DNA of 64,000 bases from Rhodocyclaceae bacterium (GTDB lineage Bacteria; Pseudomonadota; Gammaproteobacteria; Burkholderiales; Ga0077523): positions 1-64,000 of the forward strand of contig JADCHQ010000002.1 of NCBI GenBank assembly GCA_020248405.1, read 5' to 3'. Positions 44,274-52,866 of this stretch are shown here, one piece after another (within the stretch, counting starts at the first letter, position 1; each line of letters opens with the position of its first letter). The position numbers were made by a program, and so were the translations under genes. The notes under the pieces were generated by a model. It was given only the letters and a program-made list of their open reading frames with translations. It was not told the DNA's origin and made no database searches.

Positions 44274-44435
44274 CGGGCGTGCGAGGCGTGACTGTGGGTC
44301 GGCGTTATCGTGGGCGCGGCGATGCCGGCGCACCGGCTTTATAGCATGTTTGATCGCTCCAACCGTCCCGTGGCCAGGGCGCGAAGCTAAAATCCGGCGT
44401 GCGGCACGTCTTACCGCGACCCCGGAAATTCGAGC

Positions 44436-45518
44436 ATGCCCCGCCCCTTGCGCGCCCGCGTGGACCTCGCTGCCATTGCCGCGAACCTGGCCGTGCTGCG
44501 CCGCCATGCAGGCGCTGCGCGGCTCATGGCCGTTGCGAAAGCCGATGCCTACGGGCACGGCCTCCAGCGCTGTTTGCCCGCGCTGCGGGCGGCCGACGGC
44601 GTCGCCGTGGTGGAGATCGCCCAGGCCATGGGGCTGCGGGAGGCAGGCTTCCAGGGCACGGTATTGCTGCTGGAGGGCGCCTTCGACGAGCACGAGCTCA
44701 CCGTGTGCGCGCATCACCGCCTTGCGGTGGTGGTGCACGAGGCAACGCAGCTAGATCACCTGAGCCGCGCGCGCCTGCCGCGACCGTTGCAGGTGTGGCT
44801 GAAGCTGAACAGCGGCATGAACCGGCTGGGCTTCAGGCCCGGGGCCTTCACGCGGGCGCGCGCGGTCCTTGAGACTGCCGTCAACGTGGAATCGCTGGTG
44901 CTCATGACCCACTTCGCAAGCGCCGACCGGGTCGATGGCGTGGCCGATGCGCTGGCTTTGTTCGAGCGCGCCTGTGCCGGCGCGCCGGTGCCGCGCTCCT
45001 GCGCCAACTCCGCCGCCTTGCTGCGCCATCCTGCCGCGCGGGGCGACTGGGTGCGGCCAGGCATCGCGGTGTACGGCGCCTCGCCCTTCGAGCAAGACGA
45101 TGACCCGGCTGCCCTTGGGCTGAGGCCGGTCATGGAGCTGGTTTCGGAGGTGATTTCGGTGCAGGCGCTCGAGCGCGGCGATGCCGTGGGCTATGGCGGC
45201 GCCTTCGTGGCCGACCGCCCCATGCGCGTGGGCATCGTGGCCTGCGGCTATGCCGACGGTTATCCGCGCCATGCGCCCACCGGCACGCCGGTGGTGGTGG
45301 CGGGCGCGATCACGGGCACGCTGGGCCGGGTATCCATGGACCTTCTGGCGGTGGACCTCACGCCGCTGCCGGAGGCGGGCGTCGGGTCGCCGGTGGAGTT
45401 GTGGGGCCCTAACCTGTCGGTAGACACCGTGGCCCGGGCGGCCGGCACGGTGGGCTATGAATTGCTGTGCGCGCTGGCCCCGCGGGTGCCCGTGTCCGTG
45501 GTGTCCGCTCCGGATTGA
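44436..45518 (+). CDS. alr: Alanine racemase
   Basis: PLP enzyme of 360 residues that makes D-Ala for peptidoglycan. PLP lysine K35 in AVAKADAYGHG, WLKLNSGMNRLGF, ANSAALL, and catalytic Tyr region VACGYADGYPR. Its 3' end overlaps the convergent metallopeptidase gene by 64 bp. Confidence 0.96.
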   Translation: MPRPLRARVDLAAIAANLAVLRRHAGAARLMAVAKADAYGHGLQRCLPALRAADGVAVVEIAQAMGLREAGFQGTVLLLEGAFDEHELTVCAHHRLAVVVHEATQLDHLSRARLPRPLQVWLKLNSGMNRLGFRPGAFTRARAVLETAVNVESLVLMTHFASADRVDGVADALALFERACAGAPVPRSCANSAALLRHPAARGDWVRPGIAVYGASPFEQDDDPAALGLRPVMELVSEVISVQALERGDAVGYGGAFVADRPMRVGIVACGYADGYPRHAPTGTPVVVAGAITGTLGRVSMDLLAVDLTPLPEAGVGSPVELWGPNLSVDTVARAAGTVGYELLCALAPRVPVSVVSAPD

Positions 45519-46036
45519 ACAGACGGTCGCCTGCGCGGCTGCGGCGGCCCGGCGATCTGGTTGAGCAGGTGCGACTCGCGCTTGTAGAAGCCCTCGGTGT
45601 GAAAGGTCTCGGGGAGCCCGAAATGCTCGTAGTCCAGGTGGTGGCAGAACTCGTGCACCAGGGTGCGCAGGAAGGTGCGCGGCGCCACCACCCTGGCCCT
45701 CATGGCAGTGCGCATCCAAAGCTCGATGCGCGCCGCGGCGCCATCTTCCAGCGGAAAGTACATGCCGTGCAGCTCCCCCCAGTCGCCGCTGGGGCGCACC
45801 GCGTACACCCTGGCACGCAGCCGCGGCACCCGGAAGCGCGCGGCGAGATCGTCCAGCAATACTTGGCAGGCCTGCTGTACCGGCGCCTCGCGCTCGGACT
45901 GCAGCGCCTGCGAGATGGCCTGGGCAGCGGGACGCGGGTCTGGTCCCTCGGGAAGCGCGAGTTCCACAATGGAGTCGCTGCGCGCGTAGGTACGCTGGCG
46001 CGGTGCGCTCAAGCGGTCGTAGAACGCGAAGGGCAT
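45455..46036 (-). CDS. SprT-like zinc metallopeptidase-fold protein
   Basis: A 193-residue cytoplasmic protein with an HExxH motif (LVHEFCHHLDY, H128, E129, H132) preceded by a conserved RTFLRTL helix; a third ligand may be H144 or E147 in the FHTEGFYKRES stretch. Size and motif resemble SprT-like or WLM-type minimal metallopeptidases. The last 25 residues are antisense to the end of alr, so the real C-terminus may be a recent extension. Substrate unknown. Confidence 0.75.
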   Translation of the reverse strand: MPFAFYDRLSAPRQRTYARSDSIVELALPEGPDPRPAAQAISQALQSEREAPVQQACQVLLDDLAARFRVPRLRARVYAVRPSGDWGELHGMYFPLEDGAAARIELWMRTAMRARVVAPRTFLRTLVHEFCHHLDYEHFGLPETFHTEGFYKRESHLLNQIAGPPQPRRRPSVQSGADTTDTGTRGASAHSNS

Positions 46037-46136
46037 GGTGCGATTATCCGCCCGCCCGGGCCCGCCGCGGGGGTGGTGCGGTTGATGGGATAGACTGCCT
46101 GCTCCACCACCGTTCGCGCCAGTTCCTGCCGCCACC

Positions 46137-47495
46137 ATGGCCAAACCCAAGACCGCCTATGCCTGCACCGAGTGCGGCGGCGAATCGCCCAAATGGCAGG
46201 GGCAATGTCCGAACTGCGGCGCGTGGAACACACTGGTGGAGGGCGTGGCCGAGGGTGCGCCCGCCCGCTATCAGGGCGTGGCCCCTACGAGCCGCGTGAC
46301 TCGGCTGTCGGAAGTGGATGCCGGTGAGCAGCCCCGCCGGCCCACGGGCGTTGCCGAACTGGATCGCGTGTTGGGCGGCGGCCTCGTGGCGGGCGCCGTC
46401 GTGCTGATCGGCGGCGACCCGGGCATCGGCAAGTCGACCCTGCTGCTGCAGGCGCTGGCCGCCCTGGGCGGCGCGGCCCGGGTGCTGTACGTGAGCGGCG
46501 AGGAATCCGCCCGCCAGGTGGCGCTGCGGGCGCGGCGGCTGGGCGTGGATGCGGGCGCCGTGGAACTGCTCGCGGAGATCCAGCTCGAGCGTGTGCTGGC
46601 CGAGTTGCAGGCCCGCGCGCCGGAAGTCGCGGTGATCGATTCCATCCAGACTCTGTATTCCGAAGCGCTGGCATCGGCGCCCGGAAGCGTGTCTCAAGTG
46701 CGCGAGTGCGCCGCCCAGCTCACGCGCTTTGCCAAGGCCTCCGGTACCGCGCTGCTGCTGGTGGGGCACGTCACCAAGGAGGGTGCCATCGCCGGACCGC
46801 GCGTGCTCGAGCACATCGTGGACTGCGTGCTCTATTTCGAAGGCGATACGCACTCGAGCTTCCGGCTGGTGCGTGCCATCAAGAACCGCTTCGGCGCGGT
46901 CAACGAACTGGGCGTGTTCGCAATGACGGAGAAGGGCCTGAAGGGCGTATCCAATCCCTCGGCACTGTTCCTGTCCCAGCATGGTCAGGAAGTGGCCGGC
47001 TCGTGCGTCATGGTCACTCAAGAGGGCACACGGCCGCTTCTGGTGGAGATCCAGGCGCTGGTGGACGAAAGTCCGCTGTCAAACCCCCGCCGGCTCACCG
47101 TGGGCCTGGAGCAGAACCGGCTCGCCATGTTGTTGGCGGTGCTGCACCGTCATGCCGGCGTGGCGGCCCGTGATCAGGATGTGTTCGTCAATGCCGTGGG
47201 CGGCGTGAAGATCGACGAGCCCGCCGCCGACTTGCCGGTGCTGCTGGCCATCGTCTCGTCGTTGCGCGGACGTCCCCTTCCACCCAAGATGGTGGCCTTC
47301 GGCGAAGTGGGCCTGGCGGGCGAGGTGCGTCCAGTGCAGCGGGGCCAGGAACGGCTGCGCGAGGCGTCCAAGCTGGGTTTCACCCAGGCCCTGGTCCCGC
47401 ACGCCAACCGGCCGCGCTCGCCCATCGAGGGCATGGAGATCATCGCCGTGTCGCGTATCGATGAGGCCGTTCAGGCGTTGCGGGAGCGGGGGTGA
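46137..47495 (+). CDS. radA: DNA repair protein RadA
   Basis: A RecA-like branch-migration ATPase, 452 residues. N-terminal zinc finger C10/C13/C24/C27 (CTEC ... CPNC), Walker A GGDPGIGKSTLL, RadA signature KNRFG, and a Lon-protease-like C-terminal domain with FVNAVGGVKIDEPAADL and FGEVGLAGEVRPV. Complete, normal length. Confidence 0.97.
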   Translation: MAKPKTAYACTECGGESPKWQGQCPNCGAWNTLVEGVAEGAPARYQGVAPTSRVTRLSEVDAGEQPRRPTGVAELDRVLGGGLVAGAVVLIGGDPGIGKSTLLLQALAALGGAARVLYVSGEESARQVALRARRLGVDAGAVELLAEIQLERVLAELQARAPEVAVIDSIQTLYSEALASAPGSVSQVRECAAQLTRFAKASGTALLLVGHVTKEGAIAGPRVLEHIVDCVLYFEGDTHSSFRLVRAIKNRFGAVNELGVFAMTEKGLKGVSNPSALFLSQHGQEVAGSCVMVTQEGTRPLLVEIQALVDESPLSNPRRLTVGLEQNRLAMLLAVLHRHAGVAARDQDVFVNAVGGVKIDEPAADLPVLLAIVSSLRGRPLPPKMVAFGEVGLAGEVRPVQRGQERLREASKLGFTQALVPHANRPRSPIEGMEIIAVSRIDEAVQALRERG

Positions 47496-47947
47496 GGGGC
47501 TGTGGCATCGACCTCCATCAAGGCGCAGACCGCCCGCTTCCGGTCGAGCGGGGGGGCGCGATCGACTACCGTGATAAATTTCTGAGACTTGGGAATTTTA
47601 TTTAGTTTTTTGTCTGAGCAGACTATCGTTGTAAAAGCTTGCTTTTCTTGCTGCGCGGGAAGGTTTTCCTTTGCCACCCCAGCGGGCTTGGGCCTGGCCC
47701 CCCGGGTATTGGAGACGAGCGAATTAGCCGCTGGCTTGGGTTTTGGTACTGCAGTTCCGCTCAAGGGCCGTCGGGCAGTCGGCATCATGTCTATGCCTTC
47801 AGCTTGCTCGGAGGCCGGGCGGCACGGGCCAACTTGGCGGGTAGAGTCAGGCTGGAGATGTGGCCCAGAGACCGTTCACAATCCGGTGATGGTCGTGGCA
47901 CATGGCGCAGCTGTCATTTGCGACCTGGAACAGTTTTGGAGTCCGCG
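47496..47947. other. Gene-poor spacer between radA and the accessory cluster
   Basis: 452 bp. The stretch about 47565-47650 is markedly AT-rich for this genome (for example TTTTATTTAGTTTTTTG) and may hold the promoter of the cluster or mark an insertion boundary. Short frames on both strands (105 codons leftward, 120 rightward) lack recognisable motifs or good ribosome sites. No tRNA or repeat seen. Confidence 0.5.
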
Positions 47948-49291
47948 GTGAGCATTCTTGCTTCGTTTTTCCGTCGTGAACGCGAGCGCGCAAGCCCGAC
48001 GCCCGACACACCACCCATGGTGCTTCCACCGGTCAGGCAACAGCGGGGTGGAACGGTGATCTGCTTTACGGGGGACAGCGAAGGCAATGCTCTCCGCGAG
48101 CATTCACGTTGGTCTCTCGCGCCCTTTGAATCCCTGGCCTCGCGGGTGGTCTTGATCGACTGGAGCGATCCGCGACGGGATGAGCAACTGCTTGAAGCGC
48201 TTTCCGGGCCGGTATGGTTTGCCGCCAGCATGTTTGGTCTGGGACAGGAAATCAGCGTGACTAACGGTCACGAAAGCGGAAATTACTGGTCGGTGTTTGG
48301 CATCCCCTTCGTTCGCATGTTCGGAGATCTTCCAGCCTATTTCCCGGATCGGCATGTGGCGGCTTTTCCGAATTCCATCAATTTTTATGGGGATCCCGTC
48401 CAGACGGCCTTCTACAACCGGTGGTTCAGTAGCCCCGCCCTTGCGATAACCGCGCCACCCCTGGTGCTGGACCGTATCCCGACGCAATCCCTGGACCTGT
48501 CCTCAAAAAAGACGGGTCGAATACTGTTTCCGAAAAACGGCAATTCGGTGGACCGACTGACAAGGTATTGGCATGAATCGCTCCCAGAAAGTGTGGCCGA
48601 TGCCCTCGATGCCATGGCGGAAGAGAGCACGCAATGGGCGCGACTCAATGGCAGGCCAAGGTTCGACGATCTGGTCGTCAGTTATTTCGCGGCCATCGGT
48701 CTCGACGTGGGCGCGAACCGTCCGTTGCTCTGTTTCCTGGTGGCACAGTTGGACGACTACCTGCGTCGATTCAAGAGCCGGATGATTGCAGAGGCTCTGC
48801 TCGATCTTCCGGTGATCATCCGGGGGCGCTTCTGGGACCACGTGGATTTCAGCGGCAAGCGGGCGATCTACGATCCGGACTCGGACGCTGCCAGCACGAG
48901 GGATCTTATAGATCAGGCGCCCGCGGTGATCGATATGTCGCCGAACACGCAAGACATTCCCCATGACCGTGTGCGGCGCGCGATTGGGCGTTGCACAGCT
49001 TTTCTGACGAACCGGATGGCTTGTTTCGACGGAGTGGGAATGGAGTCAAAGCGGTTCACGTTCGACTTCTCGCCGGAGTCGATCCACGATCTTGTGGAGC
49101 AATATGTCTTGCGTCCATCGGACGCCGTGGAACTCGGGATGGAGCAAAGCCGTGTGTTCCTCGCGCGCTACCGGGATGAATGCTATGCCGAGGCCCTTGC
49201 GACCGTTGTCGACTTGTGCGCCCTGAGAATTGGAGAACGCCCCCGGGGGACACAGGACTTCGTCGTGTTTCCGCCAGCGTCGTATGGTTGA
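47948..49291 (+). CDS. Uncharacterised protein, possibly GT-B glycosyltransferase-like
   Basis: A 447-residue protein, no signal peptide. I do not recognise a firm family. The C-terminal half (PVIIRGRFWDHVDF ... IDMSPNTQDIPHDRVRRAIGRCTAFLTNR, then an Arg/Glu-rich helix) has the look of CgeB-type or other GT-B glycosyltransferases, in which a late motif binds a nucleotide sugar. Rich in Phe and aromatic pairs. GTG 47948 with TTGGAG upstream is the start; the frame is open 300 bp earlier without plausible coding. First gene of a rightward five-gene cluster, overlapping closely with the next. Confidence 0.65.
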   Translation: MSILASFFRRERERASPTPDTPPMVLPPVRQQRGGTVICFTGDSEGNALREHSRWSLAPFESLASRVVLIDWSDPRRDEQLLEALSGPVWFAASMFGLGQEISVTNGHESGNYWSVFGIPFVRMFGDLPAYFPDRHVAAFPNSINFYGDPVQTAFYNRWFSSPALAITAPPLVLDRIPTQSLDLSSKKTGRILFPKNGNSVDRLTRYWHESLPESVADALDAMAEESTQWARLNGRPRFDDLVVSYFAAIGLDVGANRPLLCFLVAQLDDYLRRFKSRMIAEALLDLPVIIRGRFWDHVDFSGKRAIYDPDSDAASTRDLIDQAPAVIDMSPNTQDIPHDRVRRAIGRCTAFLTNRMACFDGVGMESKRFTFDFSPESIHDLVEQYVLRPSDAVELGMEQSRVFLARYRDECYAEALATVVDLCALRIGERPRGTQDFVVFPPASYG

Positions 49292-49303
49292 GTGCAGCTT
49301 GCC

Positions 49304-50419
49304 ATGGCATCGCCGGTCTATGTCACCCAGCCGTTTCTCCCGCCTCTGGAGGAGTTGCAGCCGCTCCTAGAGGAAATCTGGCGCTCCCGCAGGTTGACCA
49401 ACGGCGGACCGTTTCACGAACGGCTCGAGCGCGCGCTCTGCGATTACCTGGGCGTCAAACACATCTCGCTGTTCGCGAACGGCACCCTCGGTCTCGTGAC
49501 TGCGCTGCAATCACTGCGCATCACGGGCGAGGTTATCACAACGCCGTTCAGTTTCGTGGCCACAGCGCACGCGTTGCTTTGGAACGGCATCCGGCCAGTG
49601 TTCGTGGATATCCACCCGGAGAGCCTGAATCTGGACCCCGAGCAGGTGGAGGCTGCCATCACGCCCCTCACGACCGCAATTCTTCCGGTGCACGTCTATG
49701 GGCGGCCCTGCGACACCAGTGCTCTGCAGTCCATCGCCGACCGCTACGGCCTGAGGCTCATCTATGACGCCGCCCATGCCTTTGCGGTAGAAGATGAAGG
49801 CGGTAGCGTCCTGCGTCACGGGGACTTATCGGTGCTTAGTTTCCACGCCACCAAAGTTTTCACCACCTTTGAAGGCGGTGCGATCGTAAGCCGAGACCCA
49901 CAAGCCAAAAGGCGCATCGATTTCCTGAAGAATTTCGGATTCACGGATGAAGTGACGGTGGTGGCCCCAGGCATCAACGGGAAGTTGAACGAACTCCAGG
50001 CGGCTGTGGGTCTTGTACAGCTTGGACATGTTGATACCGCCCTTGAGCGCCGTGCCGCGGTTGATGAGGCGTATCGATGCGGTCTCGAGGATGTTGGCGG
50101 CATTCGTTGCCTCGGCAGGCCAAAATCGCGGCGACACAACTACTCTTATTTTCCAATCCTCGTGGATGCCGAGTTTCCCATCGGCCGCGACGCGCTCTAT
50201 GAACACCTTCGCTCAAGTGGGATCTTTGCGCGCCGCTATTTCTATCCGCTCATCACTGATTTCCCCATGTATCGATCGCTGCCCTCGGCAGACAAGGCCC
50301 GTTTACCCGTGGCGGCCCAAGTCGCAAGCCAGGTGCTATGTCTTCCGATCTATCCCGACATGAGCGAAGAAGAGACGAGCCGTATCGTCGCTGTGATCTC
50401 TGCCGTAGCTGTCCGATAG
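49304..50419 (+). CDS. DegT/DnrJ/EryC1/StrS-family aminotransferase
   Basis: A 371-residue PLP enzyme that typically aminates a 3- or 4-keto nucleotide sugar. Contains LTNGGPFHERLE, ANGTLGLVTALQSL, TTPFSFVATAHALLWNGIRPVF, YDAAHAFAV, and the PLP lysine in SFHATKVFTTFEGGAI. Resembles VioA-type sugar aminotransferases, suggesting an amino sugar product. ATG 49304 (or GTG 49292) starts directly after the previous gene. Confidence 0.88.
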   Translation: MASPVYVTQPFLPPLEELQPLLEEIWRSRRLTNGGPFHERLERALCDYLGVKHISLFANGTLGLVTALQSLRITGEVITTPFSFVATAHALLWNGIRPVFVDIHPESLNLDPEQVEAAITPLTTAILPVHVYGRPCDTSALQSIADRYGLRLIYDAAHAFAVEDEGGSVLRHGDLSVLSFHATKVFTTFEGGAIVSRDPQAKRRIDFLKNFGFTDEVTVVAPGINGKLNELQAAVGLVQLGHVDTALERRAAVDEAYRCGLEDVGGIRCLGRPKSRRHNYSYFPILVDAEFPIGRDALYEHLRSSGIFARRYFYPLITDFPMYRSLPSADKARLPVAAQVASQVLCLPIYPDMSEEETSRIVAVISAVAVR

Positions 50420-51372
50420 TGAATGTTCTCGTAACCTCGGTAGGGTCAATGTCCGCCGAAGCTGTCATTAGCGCCCTTCGGGCTGCGGGGGTCGATACCG
50501 TCGTTGGTTGCGATATCCACCCACGGGCATGGCTTGCCACTGCCTCATTGGTGGATGCTTTCGTGCAAGTGCCATTGGCGGCGGACGTCGGCGCCTATCT
50601 GAAAGCGATCGACACAATGTGTCGTGAGCACCGTGTCGAGCTGATCATGCCGCTCACGGACCCCGAGGTGGACTTCTACGCCGCGCACTGGGTTGAAGGA
50701 GCGGGCGGTGGCGCAATTCCAACGATCAGCAAGCCGCAGGCCGTTTCCCTTTGCCGGGACAAGTGGTTGCTCCATAACGCTCTTGTGAACCACCCCGAGA
50801 TCCGAGTGATTCCAACACGTCGCGTTCTTGAAAGCGATCTAGCCGTGCAGGACCTGCCAGCGATTGCAAAACCCCGTCGAGGCCGAAGCAGTGAGGGCGT
50901 TTTGCGCTTCACGCTTGATGGCGGTTTCGAGCGCATCGCTCTTGGTGCCCGCTGCACCGATTACATCGTGCAGCCGTTGATCAAGGGAGACGTGTACACC
51001 GTCGATGTCGTGCGCCAGGCGGAGCGCGGCGAAACTGCCGCCGTCGCTCGCAGGGAGTTGATCCGATCTTCCAATGGCGCGGGGTTGACCGTTGAAGTCG
51101 GACAGAATCCACGCTTGGAAACGCTCTCGCGGCGCCTGGCAACGGATCTTGATCTCCGGGGTTGCGTCAACTTTGAATTCATTCGTCACGGAAATGAGTA
51201 CTTCTTGATGGATGTAAATCCAAGAGTCTCGGCGGGTGTGGGATTCACCCAAATTGCGGGTTACGAGCCCGTCGTAAATCACGTCCGGTGTTTCCTTGGG
51301 GCCGCCATCGAGTTTCCACCGGCTATACCCACCGTGATTCTTTCGAAGCGGTATCGCGAGTTTCGGTGTTAG
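50419..51372 (+). CDS. ATP-grasp ligase (CarB-like)
   Basis: A 317-residue ATP-grasp enzyme. N-terminal pre-ATP-grasp Rossmann part (VNVLVTSVGSMSAEAVISALRAAG, VVGCDIHP), central ATP-binding lobe with PAIAKPRRGRSSEGVLRF, and the Mg site FEFIRHGNEYFLMDVNPRVSAG. It would ligate a carboxylate to an amine or thiol via an acyl phosphate. GTG 50419 overlaps the aminotransferase stop by 1 bp, indicating coupling. An amide link to the aminated sugar is an attractive guess. Confidence 0.85.
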   Translation: MNVLVTSVGSMSAEAVISALRAAGVDTVVGCDIHPRAWLATASLVDAFVQVPLAADVGAYLKAIDTMCREHRVELIMPLTDPEVDFYAAHWVEGAGGGAIPTISKPQAVSLCRDKWLLHNALVNHPEIRVIPTRRVLESDLAVQDLPAIAKPRRGRSSEGVLRFTLDGGFERIALGARCTDYIVQPLIKGDVYTVDVVRQAERGETAAVARRELIRSSNGAGLTVEVGQNPRLETLSRRLATDLDLRGCVNFEFIRHGNEYFLMDVNPRVSAGVGFTQIAGYEPVVNHVRCFLGAAIEFPPAIPTVILSKRYREFRC

Positions 51373-51385
51373 GGAGGGCTGGTGC

Positions 51386-52090
51386 ATGCTTAGATCCGCG
51401 CAAGACTGGGACACAAAATGGGACGCCATATTCGACAGCTATCAGAAAGACATACGGCATGCGCATTACATCAATGCCGTGCGCAGGAAAAATGAGAACA
51501 AGATCCTGGAGATAGCTGCCGGAAGTTTCAGGGATGTTGCAGCCCTCAACCGCTGGGGCATTGATTGTGCAGGGTTCGATTTTTCCGAAAGTGCGGTTCA
51601 CCAAGCCAGGGCGCGATTCCCAGGCCTTGAGGACAAGTTGTCATGCCGGGATGCGTTCGACACAGGATTTCACGACAAGTCCTTTGACCTGACCTACCAC
51701 AATGGATTCTGGGTGCTGTTTAAAGACGATGGAGACGTGCAACGCCTCTTGTCGGAACAGATCCGTCTCACTCGGCGCAGGGTCGTGGCGACCGTTCATA
51801 ACGGCCACAATCGTCAGTTCGTCGATTACTTCCGTCGCCGGGTGGACGCAGGCGAGGACCTGTTTGAAGTCCGGTTTTTTCGCTGTAACGAGATCATGGA
51901 GATCATGAGCTCAAGGTGCCGCAACGTAGCGGTGATCCCGGTCGGGAAAGCATACCGAGCCCACGAGGACTGGCTTATTCGTGCTGGTTTGGGGAACCGT
52001 GCCGTGTTGCGAAGTTATTTCGGTATCGCGGGTCAGATGTTTTTGTCGTCGAGCGAGCGGCTCTTGTGCATCGGTGACGTTCGGGATTGA
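51386..52090 (+). CDS. Class I SAM-dependent methyltransferase
   Basis: A 234-residue methyltransferase: motif I ILEIAAGSFRDVAAL, GFDFSESAVHQAR (motif II Asp), and DLTYHNGFWVLF (motif IV region). The Gly-rich loop is unusual (EIAAGSFRD rather than ExGxGxG) but preserved in spirit. Substrate unknown; probably a small molecule made by the cluster. 13 bp after the ATP-grasp gene. Confidence 0.8.
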   Translation: MLRSAQDWDTKWDAIFDSYQKDIRHAHYINAVRRKNENKILEIAAGSFRDVAALNRWGIDCAGFDFSESAVHQARARFPGLEDKLSCRDAFDTGFHDKSFDLTYHNGFWVLFKDDGDVQRLLSEQIRLTRRRVVATVHNGHNRQFVDYFRRRVDAGEDLFEVRFFRCNEIMEIMSSRCRNVAVIPVGKAYRAHEDWLIRAGLGNRAVLRSYFGIAGQMFLSSSERLLCIGDVRD

Positions 52091-52221
52091 AGATCGTCAC
52101 GGCATTTTTACGCGAGGGGGGCTGTGGGGCAGCCGGGAGGGCGTTTCAAGTGGGCGTCAACAGGAAGGGCTCGGGTAGTTGGTCGTTCGTGCTGGACCGG
52201 TGATGGGTGCCGGGAGGTGTG

Positions 52222-52856
52222 GTGAAGCACTTGGCTGAAGAGCTTGAGCGGCGCGGCATCTTCGCGAAACACGGGCTTTCCCCGAGTGAACTCATGCGGC
52301 GTTGCGTTGACGAGGTAACGGTGGAGTGCGGGCTGGGCCAACAGGCAAAGCGGGTCGACGGTGACAGAATTTATATTCGAACCCAAAACGGACGACAGCT
52401 GTTGGACAAATGCCCTGCCGTCGCTGAAGTCCATGCCTTGCTGCGCGAGGCGCTCGGGCAAAGCATTTTCAGCCTGGTGAATCTCGAGGACCTACGAATC
52501 GGCGTTAGAGCGAACTGCATCGAGGGCGCCCAGGATGGTTTCAGGCTTCACTTCGATCGAATCCAATTGACGGCGGTTGTCTATCTGGACCAATGCGACG
52601 ACTTTCCGTTTGTCATCTATCGCAACGTGCGCCGTGATCCGAAGGGAACAATCACGGCGGACAGATTCGATCCGACTCGGCTCGAGTGTCAAAAATCTAC
52701 CCGAGAGAGAACCTGACGGTGATCTTTTTCGACAGAAGAAGTTTCCACGGAGTGTTGAACGAGCCTGCGGGTGCAGGTCAGGCGAGATACTCCCTGCAGT
52801 TCGCGTTCGATTTCGGGGTCAACGACTATCGTGGAACGAAATACTACGGAGAGTGA
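52222..52856 (+). pseudogene. 2OG-Fe(II) oxygenase, split by a -1 frameshift
   Basis: The first 158 codons, from GTG 52222 after GGGAGG, carry the first half of the metal triad as LHFDR (H110, D112). They run into TGA just after an A5 run at 52691-52695. Reading on in the -1 frame from that run gives a further 53 residues: the distal His in RRSFHGVL (H176), the 2OG-binding Arg in QARYSLQF (R189), and a natural stop at 52854. H-x-D ... H ... R at these spacings is the prolyl-hydroxylase-like dioxygenase pattern. An ancestral A6 run restores one 211-residue protein. The gene is either inactivated, slippage-decoded, or affected by a sequencing error. Confidence 0.75.
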
Positions 52857-52866
52857 GGCGGCGGAA

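Noticed and set aside
47471-47788. Leftward 105-codon frame after radA
   Set aside because: Lysine- and proline-rich with no ribosome site or similarity; overlaps the radA end. Not strong enough to call.
52681-52700. Programmed -1 frameshifting with a classical X-XXY-YYZ heptamer
   Set aside because: The in-frame sequence is CAA AAA, which is not a canonical heptamer, and no downstream stem was evident; plain loss of one A is more likely.
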